From assembly GCF_949987535.1 (NCBI RefSeq), contig NC_080074.1, forward strand, positions 40,965,641 to 41,029,640: 64,000 bases of DNA, read 5' to 3'. Shown here piece by piece: positions 22,226 to 32,999 of this stretch. Numbering within the stretch: the first letter of the stretch is position 1; each line of letters begins with the position of its first letter. A program made the translations under genes and the position numbers. Source of the DNA: Balaenoptera acutorostrata. Lineage: Eukaryota; Chordata; Mammalia; Artiodactyla; Balaenopteridae. The notes beneath the pieces were generated by a model. The model searched no databases and had not been told where the DNA came from. It saw nothing but the letters and a program-made list of their open reading frames with translations.

Positions 22226-24745
22226 TACCAAAGGGCCAAAGACCCCTGGTTTGGGAAGAAGTGTGTCTTGTAAACTTTTTACTGTTCGATGGTGCAATGG
22301 TGGGCCCCGGCTTTAGGTTCAACAAGGGATATTGCCTTTAGGAAGCATGTGGTTCTTAGCAGATGGAAATTCCTAGAGTATCATAGAGGACAATAGGGCA
22401 TTCCTTGAAAGGTTCCTGCCAGTTGTAAAGTACCCATCTAAGGAGCTTGAGAGTCACTGTTATGCTCCCAGCTCCCTCTGAGCATCTTCTTTTGCGTGGT
22501 CACCTCTTAACCAGAGAACACCCGAGTGAACCTAGAATTGGCATCTGCTATAAACAAATCTGGTGAGAGACTGGCCAGTACCCCACCATCTTTGCATACC
22601 TCCATGTGTGTTTTCACCTGTTTTTCCAAAGACCTATTTCCATGTTTCCCAACATGTTTCTCGGAATATTTGTTCCAGATGATATCAAGAGTTGTCGCTT
22701 ACAAAAAGCATTTTATGATTAAATGAATTTGGAGAATGAAAGGCATATGAAGGGTAAAACAAAGGAAAGCAAAACAAAACAAAAAATGCAGGATTCTTGA
22801 ATGAGGATTTTTCAAACCCTCTAATACCCACATAAACACTGAATTTTCAGGGGAAATAATATGGAATGTTTTCCAAAAATTATTCAACTATGGAACTGTA
22901 ATATTTTTAACTTTTGTGATATAATGATAGGAATATACTTTATGAAATATGAATCAATACCACTGAATTTTCCCTACTCCTAGGTAGGGAAACACTTCAT
23001 CAAGTGTTTCTCTTATCTGTATATACATCTCTTCCTTCATGACTCAGATATGGAGAGAAGACCAGGAACACTTCCTCAACTGGTGCTAATGGCATTCTAA
23101 GACACGCCACATGCATACTCTTTCTTTAAGTTTTAAATGAATATGTCAGCTCAAAAGTAATTGATGGATGCACAAATAAAAATTTTATGCTAATGTACAA
23201 ATTCCAAATTGATTAGACTTTCAAATAATATTACGTGATTATAGTGATTGTATGTTCTCCTTTTATTCCTTTGTCCTGTTCAGAATCAATTTGTGATATC
23301 CTTAAGTACATTCTCTTACCACAGTAAAAGCAGAAATTTAGAAATATGAGGGGCAAATTAGCAAATGTATAACAATAAAAAATGCGGAATGTGCTTATGC
23401 TAATGCATGAAAACTAATTTTGACTAATATTTCAGCTCTCAACTAACTTCTCAACACACAGGAAAAGTTAATGAGAGTGATTTCAGAATTTTGCTCTGTG
23501 AACAAGGATACATTACACTTATTATCCAAGCTACTGTGTGACTGAACTTACATTTCACTACATGCAGTTCTTATGTCTTGCTTTTACTCAGCAAGAATTC
23601 ATATTCTTACAATTCTGGGATTGTTTAATATCACTGTTTGTGCTATATTCCAGAATTAATGGCATACTAATACAATAAAATGTTTGATAAAACCAGAAAA
23701 ATAGAAACATGACTAATTGCCAGAGATTTATTAAGCAAAGCATATTTTTAGCAAACAAAGTAATATTTTATTAAGCAAAACCGAAAAGACTGAGACAAAA
23801 CCCATACCTTAGATACTGTACAGATATATGCATGCATGTGACAAAGTCAATGGAATTTACTGAAAATGTCAAATGAGTTTATTTGCTAACTTATTAACAA
23901 GGTGCTTGTTGTCTCTTTAAAAGGAGGTCTATCCTCTCTTTCATTGCTTAAGGTTATGTTATAAAGGAAGAAAGATATTACTCTTCAATGTTATATTTTT
24001 AGAATTTGTCATAAATTAGTAATCTAATGTGTCAGTTTGGGATGCAGAAAAATATTAATCATAATTCAAATCCCAAGTTAACAGAATAAACCTTGAAATT
24101 GATATGTTAATATGTAATACTATATATTACTATATTTCCTTAGGCTTGCAAAAACCTACAGTACATTATATTTTCTTTTTTTTTTTTCATTTCAAAAATA
24201 CTAGCCTCTTTTTTTTTTTTAAAGAAATTTGCTTCCAAGCTTTGGTTGTTGGCATCCGTATTGATGGGTGTGAAACATCTCCACTATGAATGAGCAGGAG
24301 GCATAACTGCTCATATCCACAGCTGGGATGGAGCTGCTTCTATAAAAATGGGAAGTAGCAGCTGCAGGGAACATAAATTGTGCAATTGATTTGATTTTGC
24401 AAAGCAAACACATTCTTCGTGTTATGATTTAGCTTGCTAATTAGGCTTTCCATAATCAAAAGAACTTTGGAAGAAAATAATTCTGGATTAAGCTCAACTT
24501 CTACACCTTCTGATATCTCCTTATAACATTTTCCACATTTTCAAGACCAGTATAACTCAGACAGAATGCCTTGAGCAACAAGAGGATGATTTGCAAATAA
24601 TGTCCTTCTGGGTCTATGTGTCTGGTGTCAAACTCCTATTAAAACTGAATAAAAGGGGAAGTTGAACAGAAGAACATCAATCGGTCTATGACACCTGGGT
24701 CTTGAGAACTACGCAAACATAAAGCACTACATTTCCTCTTATTTT
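22226..24745. other. Unassigned AT-rich sequence
   Basis: About 2.5 kb without a recognisable gene or clear transposon. Short T- and A-runs near 24179-24222. The part 24210-24480 is repeat-free to my eye, with clustered homeodomain-like TAATTA and GATTTAG motifs (around 24425-24445). The frame at 22526-22726 shows nothing recognisable. Confidence 0.35.
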
Positions 24746-24749
24746 GTAT

Positions 24750-24954
24750 CAGGTATCAGCAAACTTTTTCTGTAAAGGGCCGTAGCAAATACACTAGACT
24801 TTGTTTGCCATATGCTCCATGATGCAACCACTCAACGTTTCCTTTTAGGGGGAAAGCAACTATAGACAGTATGTAAATAAATGGGTGTGGCTTTTGTGGC
24901 CAATAAAACTTTATTTAAAAAAACAGATAATGGATCAGATTTGCCAACCTTTGG
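24750..24954 (+). mobile_element. hAT-Charlie-type non-autonomous DNA element
   Basis: Begins 'caggtatcagcaaacttttt' followed by 'ctgtaaagggccgtagcaaa', 'ggtgtggcttttgtggc', 'caataaaactttatttaaa' and ends 'gatttgccaacctttgg'. These are the well-known ends of a mammalian MER-class hAT MITE. The same family occurs in opposite orientation at about 36753-36970. An 8-bp target duplication is not evident. Confidence 0.85.
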
Positions 24955-24959
24955 TCTAT

Positions 24960-25330
24960 TTAATTCTCAGAAATGAAAATCAATGATAACCTATGCAGTA
25001 TCCGTAAATGTGACATCAAGTTGTGAAACCAACACTATGTCATATGTAACTCATATCTGATATATGTTATATATAGAGGGAATTTGCCTATGTGGTATGT
25101 ATATATATGTGCAAATGCATACGTATATGTAGAGAGAGACAAGGAGAATATATACAGAATACATTTTATCAAGTATGTGTGGAATAAGAGGGGAAAATGG
25201 AAAATTATTACGGAACAAGCTGAAACTAACTAATGATGTAATAAGAACAATTAAGAACAACTATATGAGCAAATTCAGGAATTGTATTTGTTTATAATTT
25301 CTATGTAGGTGTTTAATCAATTGATATATA
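24960..25330. other. Unassigned AT-rich sequence
   Basis: Contains degenerate TA/TG runs near 25063-25130. No gene seen. Confidence 0.4.
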
Positions 25331-25334
25331 TTCT

Positions 25335-25975
25335 GAGTATTTATTATTAGCTAACTCTTCTGGTGTTAATAGAAATAAAAGAAGTAAATAATCATTCTTG
25401 CCTTTCAGAGCTCAGGTTATAGTTGACAAACATGCATATAATCTCATAACTAGGAAAATCATAATATAAACAAATACATATGTATAATAAAAACATGAAT
25501 GTATGTGTGTGTATATGTAGATCTCACATTAATAGTACAGACAACAAATGTCATTGAAATTGAGAGAGAAGAGAAAGAATTGTGAGCTGGGTGATGGAAA
25601 TGAAAGGCCTTAAAGAAAGGCCTTTAGGCTTTGAAATGGACTTTGAAATATGAGTACGTGGATTAGATTTATATTAGGGGGAGAGGATATTATTTTAGGT
25701 GCTGCAGAACTCTGAGCACAGGTAATGGGTAGGAAATTTCAAGCTGGGCTAATGTGGGAGATAAGATTTTTAGAGCAGATTGGAGTGCAACTGGAAAAAA
25801 GCCTTGAATATCAGATAAAGTTTTAACTTTATTTTGTAACCAATGCAGAACCAGTTCTTGATCAGAGAAGCAACTGGATGAAACTGCTTTCCAAGTTACT
25901 CCAGCAGGGGCTTGTAAAATGTGATGAACCCAGAAGGTGGCAGAAGACAATGAGACTGACAGGGGAAGTGGTTCC
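25335..25975 (-). mobile_element. Possible L2 fragments, antisense
   Basis: Weak antisense L2-like blocks: 'tcttgcctttcagagctcag', 'tttgtaaccaatgcagaacc', 'agaagcaactggatgaaac', 'agcaggggcttgtaaaatg', 'aggtggcagaagacaatgag'. Diverged and patchy; boundaries uncertain. Confidence 0.4.
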
Positions 25976-25986
25976 AAAGTGAGTTG

Positions 25987-26270
25987 GGGGCTTCCCTGGT
26001 GGCGCAGTGGTTGAGAATCTGCCTGCCAATGCGGGGGACACGGGTTCGAGCCCTGGTCTGGGAAGATCCCACATGCCGCGGAGCAACTGGGCCCGTGAGC
26101 CACAGCTACTGAGCCTGCGCGTCTGGAGCCTGTGCTCTGCAATGAGAGGCCGCGGTGGTGAGAGGCCCGCGCACCGCGATGAAGAGTGGCCCCCGCTGGC
26201 CGCAAGTGGAGAAAGCCCTCGCACAGAAACGAAGATCCAACACAGCCAAAAAATAAATAAATAAATAAAT
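25987..26270 (+). mobile_element. CHR-2-type SINE with intact A and B boxes
   Basis: tRNA-derived head, long CHR body with several CpGs, and an (AAAT)n tail. The internal pol III promoter is intact: A box TGGCGCAGTGG at 26000-26010 and B box GGTTCGAGCC at 26043-26052. Perfect 12-bp target duplication 'caaagtgagttg' at 25975-25986 and 26272-26283. Retained CpGs and boxes make this the youngest-looking SINE of the window. The 85- to 211-codon frames across it are fortuitous. Confidence 0.97.
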
Positions 26271-26283
26271 TCAAAGTGAGTTG

Positions 26284-26685
26284 AGAGTTATTGAAGTAGT
26301 GTGGTGGCAATGCCAGTGTTATCACTGAGCTAGTCTAGAGGAACTATCATAATAACACCTGGCATTTCCATTTGCTTAATGCAAATGTACTATTCTGAGC
26401 CAAAGAATATACTAAGCAGTGACATTTTTATTCTCGTTCACATCTTTTATCTTACAAAAAATAAAGACAGAACTTGCTAAATGATTGGGACTTTGACATG
26501 AAATGTCTAGGGTAACACACCAATTGTTGTTTAAGGAAAAACAGCCCCAACAATTTCAAAAGACAGTTTGGAATCAAACAAATTGGAGAAATGCTAACAA
26601 CATTTACTAAACATTCTTTAAAGCTGGACTTGTCAGAGCTTTCAGTATGCTGCTGTGTGTAATGAATCTCCACACCAGGAATGCT
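26284..26685. other. Unassigned sequence
   Basis: No gene or clear repeat seen; a short MIR-like piece may lie at about 26340-26450. Confidence 0.35.
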
Positions 26686-26689
26686 TCTG

Positions 26690-27045
26690 GCTCAGTGTTT
26701 CCGTATGATTTCCTTGGCACCTGGGACGTTCTTTGCTCAGCATTCATCCCTCCCTTCATTCAGGACCCAGCTCAAATGACTGTCCCTAACCACACACCCA
26801 ATCTCAACTAGCCATTCTCCCCATTACTTTCTATTCTATTCTACTTTATTTTTTCACCATTTTTAAAACACTTTATAAAGTTATTTATGTTTTGTTTTTC
26901 CATGGTCTTTGGATGTATATTCTTTGAGAATAGGGACCTTGTTTTACTTGATCGTTGCTGTATCTCTTGTACCTAGAATAGAACTTGGCCCATAGAAAGT
27001 GCTCAATATATATGCACTGAATGAAAAAAAAATGAATAAATTTAA
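26690..27045 (+). mobile_element. L2 LINE 3' region
   Basis: Good sense L2: 'gacccagctcaaatgac', 'gagaatagggaccttgtttt', 'cgttgctgtatctcttgtac', 'ctagaatagaacttggccca', 'aaagtgctcaatatatatgc', ending in 'ctgaatgaaaaaaaaatgaa'. Confidence 0.88.
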
Positions 27046-27224
27046 GAGTAACTGGGCATGTGAATAGACTTGATCATTTCCTGTTACCACTGGCCCTACC
27101 TGTAGCCTAGGTCCTAACCACTTAGGTGAGTTAGGGCAAATATCTCCTATTTCTCTTGAGCTTCTAACCTCCCATTTCAAACAGCCCTTACACACTAAAG
27201 AAAGATACATCTTACTAAAACCCC

Positions 27225-27600
27225 ACTTTGATCAAGCCAGTTCATATAATTGAATGTCTCCCCCTCCTGTGTGAGATAAAACTGATATTCCTCACCCAGG
27301 AATTCAATTCAAAGCTCTCAGGAATCTCACTCCACTGCAGCTATCCAACATCATTTCCCAAGACTTCAATGTACTTTTCTCAGTCAGGCTTCTTTCTTGA
27401 GGGTTGCCTGCAAACTCTAGGGACATTCTTGCCTTTTGTGCTCTTACATGGACTGTTCTTAAGGCACAGAAGACATTTTCCATTCAAATCCACTCATCCA
27501 AGTCCTGAAAAGCATTCATGGACCATCTCAAGTAATTTATACTCTGTGAAATCTTCTCTACCTTTTACACATTTTGTCTTCATTCCTGAGTTTAATACAC
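27225..27600 (+). mobile_element. Possible L2 fragment
   Basis: Sense L2-like order: 'ttgaatgtctccccctcctg', 'aattcaaagctctcaggaat', 'acattcttgccttttgtgct', 'aaagcattcatggaccatct', 'ctctgtgaaatcttctctac'. The 179-codon frame at 27228-27767 coincides with it and lacks any recognisable domain. Confidence 0.5.
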
Positions 27601-27779
27601 TTGTAAAATATTTTCCGTTAAAATGTTTTACGGTGACTCTACAAACATTTTGCCTCCACAGCGAATTTATAAACATCTCAGGTGAATCAATCTTTAGGAA
27701 TTATAAGGAAAATATTTCTCTTATACTCTGCAAGAAATCTACCACAATAAATGGTGCTTATTTTTAACTACTTCTTAAA

Positions 27780-29385
27780 TTCTATTATAATTTAATTATT
27801 TAATTTTCTTTTGGCATGTTTATTAATCTGGGTTTTTAAAAAATACACACATTTTTATATGCACACATTGGAAGTTCAAAACTATTTCTGGTCTGCAAAT
27901 TAAAATGTGTAAGGAATATTCCTTTTCAAAGTTCTACCATTAAGAGTGCCGTTTGGGAGACAGCTGCATCCAGTTTATGAGACTTATCACTACTTGCAAC
28001 TTTGCCTCTTTGCCCACAGTGTGATCTCCTTCATTTTGTATTGCTAGAAGCAAATTGGGTAGTTTGCTCCTATTAATTGTCCTACAACTGTGCCATGTCA
28101 TGCTACATGCTGTCACAGCAGGCTGTGTCTTCTTTTGTTTCTGCTTCCCAAGCAACAAAATGTATCACTTCCTCACATATCATAGCTGTTTGACAATTTT
28201 TTGACAATCTAGCCCCCGAACACATGCAACATAGTTGAGTTGTACCAAGTACTACAACAGTGATTACACACTGACTGTATTATTTAAAGCCATGTTGGGC
28301 CCTGTACTGCCATTTAATTGTACACAAGTCTTAGAATTTCTTTGGATGTTGTATGTCAAAGAAGTTTTATCAGCATCTTCTACGAGTCACACGCTATAGA
28401 TAATCTCCTCCTCATTACATCTTTAGTTTGGTGTTCCCCTCTGTCAAAGATGCTTGTTTATGTTTCATACTTTCTAGTTTTTTATAACAATTAATCAGTC
28501 TCCTATATAGCAACACTTAGTGCCTTTTTAGATTGCTAGTAAGAATATGAGTGCCAAATTCCTCTGTTTAGCCTACGTATGTCTCATTCTTAATTTCATG
28601 GTTTGTGGTTGTTTGTATTTTTTACATACATATTTTTTTAAAAATCATATCACATCCCTGCCCAAACCAAGTTTCATTCCTTGCTTACATCACTGAATAT
28701 GCTTACAACCCTCAATTAAATAGGACAAGATGTGCTATACGCACATGCTCTAATTCACTTTATAACAGCAAATGATTGAACAGGGCTTCACTAATTCTGT
28801 TTTCATGGAAGAGCTTTCAGCCTTTCGAGTATTCCTCTAAAGACCAAACTGCTTCCAGAGCTCAAATCTATTCTTGATACAAGTCTATGAAACTCATGGA
28901 TATAACAGAGATTTTTATGGTGCTCTTTACTTTTTATTGTAGAGCAAATATTACACTTTCTCTTTCACACTATTTTCTCAAGAAGTACTGTGAATCTGGA
29001 AAAATACAAGAACTAGGAGGTAAGGATAGAGATATATAAACTAAAAATCCATGTAACGGAGTGACTAATCCACAAAGGAATTCCGCCAAGATTTTTCTGG
29101 GGATGAGAATTTTAAAATGGTAGCATAGACTGGTAGACCATAAGATAATAAAGGAAAAATATTAAACATTTTAAGTAGCTTTTTCTCCTTCTTTTATACA
29201 TTCTACTCAAAATTTTCAGGCAATAGAAAACATATAAACAATACCAAGAACACACCAGCCAGTTTACGTACAGAGTGTAATCCCTTCATTTCACTCCTTC
29301 TTCAGAAGGAAACACCAAACTAAATTTTTTTATCTGTAATTCTCAGGCACATTTTATTCTCTTGCTACTCCTAAAAAAGAATGGC
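27780..29385. other. Unassigned AT-rich sequence
   Basis: About 1.6 kb with no recognisable gene, RNA or repeat. Short frames only. Confidence 0.4.
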
Positions 29386-29389
29386 TTTA

Positions 29390-30300
29390 TTCAATATAGT
29401 TTATGAAATTCATCAGTGTTAATATATGTGACTCTAGGAAATTTATTTGCACTGCTACACAGTATTATATTATGTAAATATGCTACACTTATTTATGACT
29501 ATTATAACATTGCTACCATGGATGTCTGTCTCCTTGTACAAAGAGTTTTCTAAAGTATATATCTGAAAGTGGAATTTCATAGGTTAAATTCATTTTTTAT
29601 TTACCAGATAGAGTATAGTCAACTTTGTCTCAAAGGAGGCTATACCAGATAGATTCCTGTCAGCAGTGTAGTTTTCCTTTATCCACCTTTTAAAATCACT
29701 AGAGTATTTATTTTGGCCAATTTGGTGTAAAATCAGATATGATTGTGGTTTCAATTTGGATTCCCTTTATTATTAATGCAATTGATAAATCTTTTCATAA
29801 TATTTTTGGGTTTTGGGATTCTCTCTTCCATCAAAATGTATCTTTTGCCCACATTTCCAGTATACTTTTTTGTTATTAATTTGGAAATGCTTTTCATATA
29901 GTCTGTGCACTAATCCTTTGTCAGGTACATATATTGCAACATCTTTTACCTGCTTCTACCTGTATCTGTCACATTTCCCAAAGAAGTTTTTAATATTAAT
30001 GCAGAAAATTTAACTGTCTTTTTTTCATGGTTATTGCTTTTTGTATCTTAATAAATCCTTCCCTAACAAAAGCCATTGTAATATTTTTTTTAAAAAATTT
30101 TGGTTTTCATACTTATATTTTTAATCAATCTGCAATTTATGTGTGTATTGTAGGGTGGGATGCTAACTGTATTTTCTTTTCCATATGATTAATCAGTTGA
30201 CAGACACTTTTTACTAAACAGTCCATTCTTTCTTCTTAATCTGTAGCGTTTCTGCTGTCACAAATCAAGTTTTCAGAAATACACAAATATAATTTACTCA
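29390..30300 (-). mobile_element. Old L1 (L1M type), antisense, ORF2 C-terminal part
   Basis: Antisense L1 blocks in order: 'ggtttcaatttggattccct', 'actaatcctttgtcaggtac', 'aagaagtttttaatattaat', 'ttgctttttgtatctt', 'gtgtgtattgtagggtggga', 'gtccattctttcttcttaat'. Strongly diverged, with no usable frame. It appears to be the left half of the element that continues at about 33000-35560. Confidence 0.85.
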
Positions 30301-30390
30301 AAATAAGTCTTGATATCTTATAATAAGTATATAATAATAAATCTTAGTAACTGAAAATTCTCATCACCTTTTATTCATTTTCAAGATTGA

Positions 30391-32640
30391 CACTCCCAAA
30401 CTCATTCTATGAGGCCACCATCACTCTATACCAAAACCGGATAAAGATACCACAAAAAAGAAAATTACAGGCCGATATCAGTGATGAACATAGATGCAAA
30501 AATCCTCAACAAAATATTAGCAAACCGAATCCAACGATACATTAGAAGGATCATACATCATGACCAAGTGGGATTTATCCCAGGATGCAAAGGTTTTTCA
30601 ATATCTGCCAATCAGTCAGTGTGCTATACCACATTAACAAATTGAAGAATAAAGACCATATGATCATCTCAATAGATGCAGAAAACGTTTTTGACAAAAT
30701 TCAACACGTATTTATGATAAAAAAAAAAATTTCCAGAAAGTGGGCATAGAGGGAACCTACCTCAACATAATAAAGGCCATATATGACAAACCTATAGCTA
30801 ATATCATACTCAATGGTGAAAAGCTAAAAGCATTTCCTCTAAGATCAGGAAGAAGACAAGGATGTCCACTCTCACCACCTTTATTCAACTTAGTTTTGGA
30901 AGTCCTAGTCATGACAATCAGAGAAGAAAAAGAAATAAAAGGAATCCAAATTGGAAAAGAATAAGTTAAACTGTCACAGTTTGCAGATAACATGATACTG
31001 TACATAGAAAATCCTAAAAAGGCTACCAGAAAACTACTAGAGCTCATCAATGATTTCAGTAAAGTTGCAGGATACAAAATTAATACACAGAAATCTCTTG
31101 CATTTTTATACACCAACAATGAAAGATCAGAAAGAGAAATAAAGGAAACAATCTTATTTACCATCTCATCAAAAAGAATAAAATACTTAGGAATAAATCT
31201 ACCTCAGGAGGCAAAAGACCTGTATTCTGAAAACTATAAAACACTGATGAAAGAAATTGAAGACAACACAAACAGATGGATGGATATACCATATTCTTGG
31301 ATTGGAAGAATCAATATTGTCAAAATGACTATACTACCCAAGGCAATCTACAGAGTCAGTGCAATCCCTATCAAATTACCAATGGCATTTTTCACAGAAC
31401 TAGAACAAATTTTTAAAAAATTTGTGTGGAAACACAAAAGACCCCAAATAGCTAAAGCAATCTTCAGAAAGGAAAACAGAGCTGGAGGAATCGGGCTCCC
31501 TGACTTCAGACTATACTACAAAGCTACAGTCATCAAAACAGTATGGTACTGGCACAAAAACAGAAATATAGATCAATGTAACAGGACAGAAAGCCCAGAA
31601 ATAAACCCATGCACCTATGGTCCATTAATCTATGACAAAGGAGGCAAGAATATACAATGGAGAAAAGACAGTCTCTTCAATAAGTGGTGCTGGGAAACCT
31701 GGACAGCTACCTCATAATGGATTAAAGACCTAAATGTAAGATGGCATATTATAAAACTCTTAGAGGAAAACATAGGCAGAACACTCTTTGACAGAAATCA
31801 CACTAATATCTTTTTGGATCGACCTCTAGAGTAATAAAAATAAAAACAAAAATTAAAAAAATGGGACCTAATTAAACTTAAAAGCTTTTGCACAGGAAAG
31901 GAAACCATAAACAAAATGAAAAGACAACCCACAGAATGGGAGAAAATATTTGCAAGTGAAGTGAACAACAAGGGATTAATCTCCAAAGTATACATACAGC
32001 TCCTGCAGCTCAATATAAAAAAAAAAAAGACCCAATCAAAAAATGGGCAGATTTAAATAGAAATTTTTCCAAAGAAGACATACAGATGGCCAAAAAGCAC
32101 ATGAAAAGATGCTCAACATCACTAATTATTAGAGAAATGCAAATCAAAACTACAATGAGATATCACCTCACACCAGTCAGAATGGCCATCATCAAAAAGT
32201 CTACAAACAATAAATGCTGGAGAAGGTGTGGAGAAAAGGGAACCCTCCTACACTGTTGGTGGGAATGTAAATTGGTACAACCATTATGGAGAACAGTACG
32301 GAGGTTCCTTTAAAAACTAAAAATAGTGCTACCGTATGATCCAGCAATCCCACTCCTGGGCATATATCTGGAGAAAACCATAATTCAAAAAGATACATGC
32401 ACCCCAATGTTCATAGCAGCACTATTTACAATAGCCAAGACATGGAAGTAACCTAAATGTCCATCAACAGAGGAATGGATAAAGAAGATGTGGTATTAAT
32501 TACATATATACAATGGAATATTACTCAGCCACAAAAAAAGAATGAAATAATGCCATTTGCAGCAATATGGATGGACTTAGAGATTATCATACTAAATGAA
32601 GTGAGTCAGAGAATGACAAATATCATATGATGTCACTTAT
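30391..32640 (+). pseudogene. L1 ORF2 pseudogene, partial
   Basis: Reverse transcriptase and C-terminal region of ORF2p. Readable blocks at 30740-30964, 30992-31717 and 32086-32313. The metal-binding motif reads FADN (30980-30991) instead of FADD, so a catalytic Asp is lost. A stop codon lies just upstream at 30962-30964. About 30 codons around 31715 are missing relative to the L1 at 15113, and several frameshifts follow. Confidence 0.9.
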
Positions 32641-32998
32641 ATGTGGAATCTTAAAAAAAATGGTACAAATGAAGTTATTTATAAAACAGAAACAGACTCA
32701 CAGACTTTGAAAACAAACTTATGGTTAACAAAGGGGAAAGGTAAGGGGGGGAGGGATAAATTAGGAGTTTGGGATTAATATATACATACTACTATATATA
32801 AAATAGAAAACCAACAAGGCCCTAATGTATAGCACAGAGAACTCTACCCAACATTCTGCAATAACCTATATGGAAAAATAATCTGAAAAATAATGGATAT
32901 ATATAAATATGGCTGAATCACTTTGCTGTACACCTGAAACTAACACAATATTGTAAATCAACTGTACTCCAATATAAAATAAAAAATTTAAAAAAAGG
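30391..32998 (+). mobile_element. 5'-truncated L1, sense, inserted near or in an older antisense L1
   Basis: Begins within ORF2 ('cactcccaaactcattctat') and runs through the reverse transcriptase and C-terminal domains to a 3' UTR ('gaaactaacacaatattgta', 'caactgtactccaatataaa') and A-rich tail. About 2.6 kb. Left and right flanks are both old antisense L1. A clear target duplication was not found. Confidence 0.93.
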
Positions 32999-32999
32999 C

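Noticed and set aside
25987..26060. tRNA gene
   Set aside because: A and B boxes are present, but the sequence is the tRNA-derived head of a SINE with body, A-rich tail and target duplication; no complete cloverleaf was seen.
25690..26325. 211-codon open reading frame on minus
   Set aside because: Runs across the antisense of a CHR SINE and L2-like sequence; low-age SINE sequence often gives chance frames.
27228..27767. 179-codon open reading frame on plus
   Set aside because: Coincides with pyrimidine-rich L2-like sequence. No domain, no splice-site or codon pattern that suggests coding.
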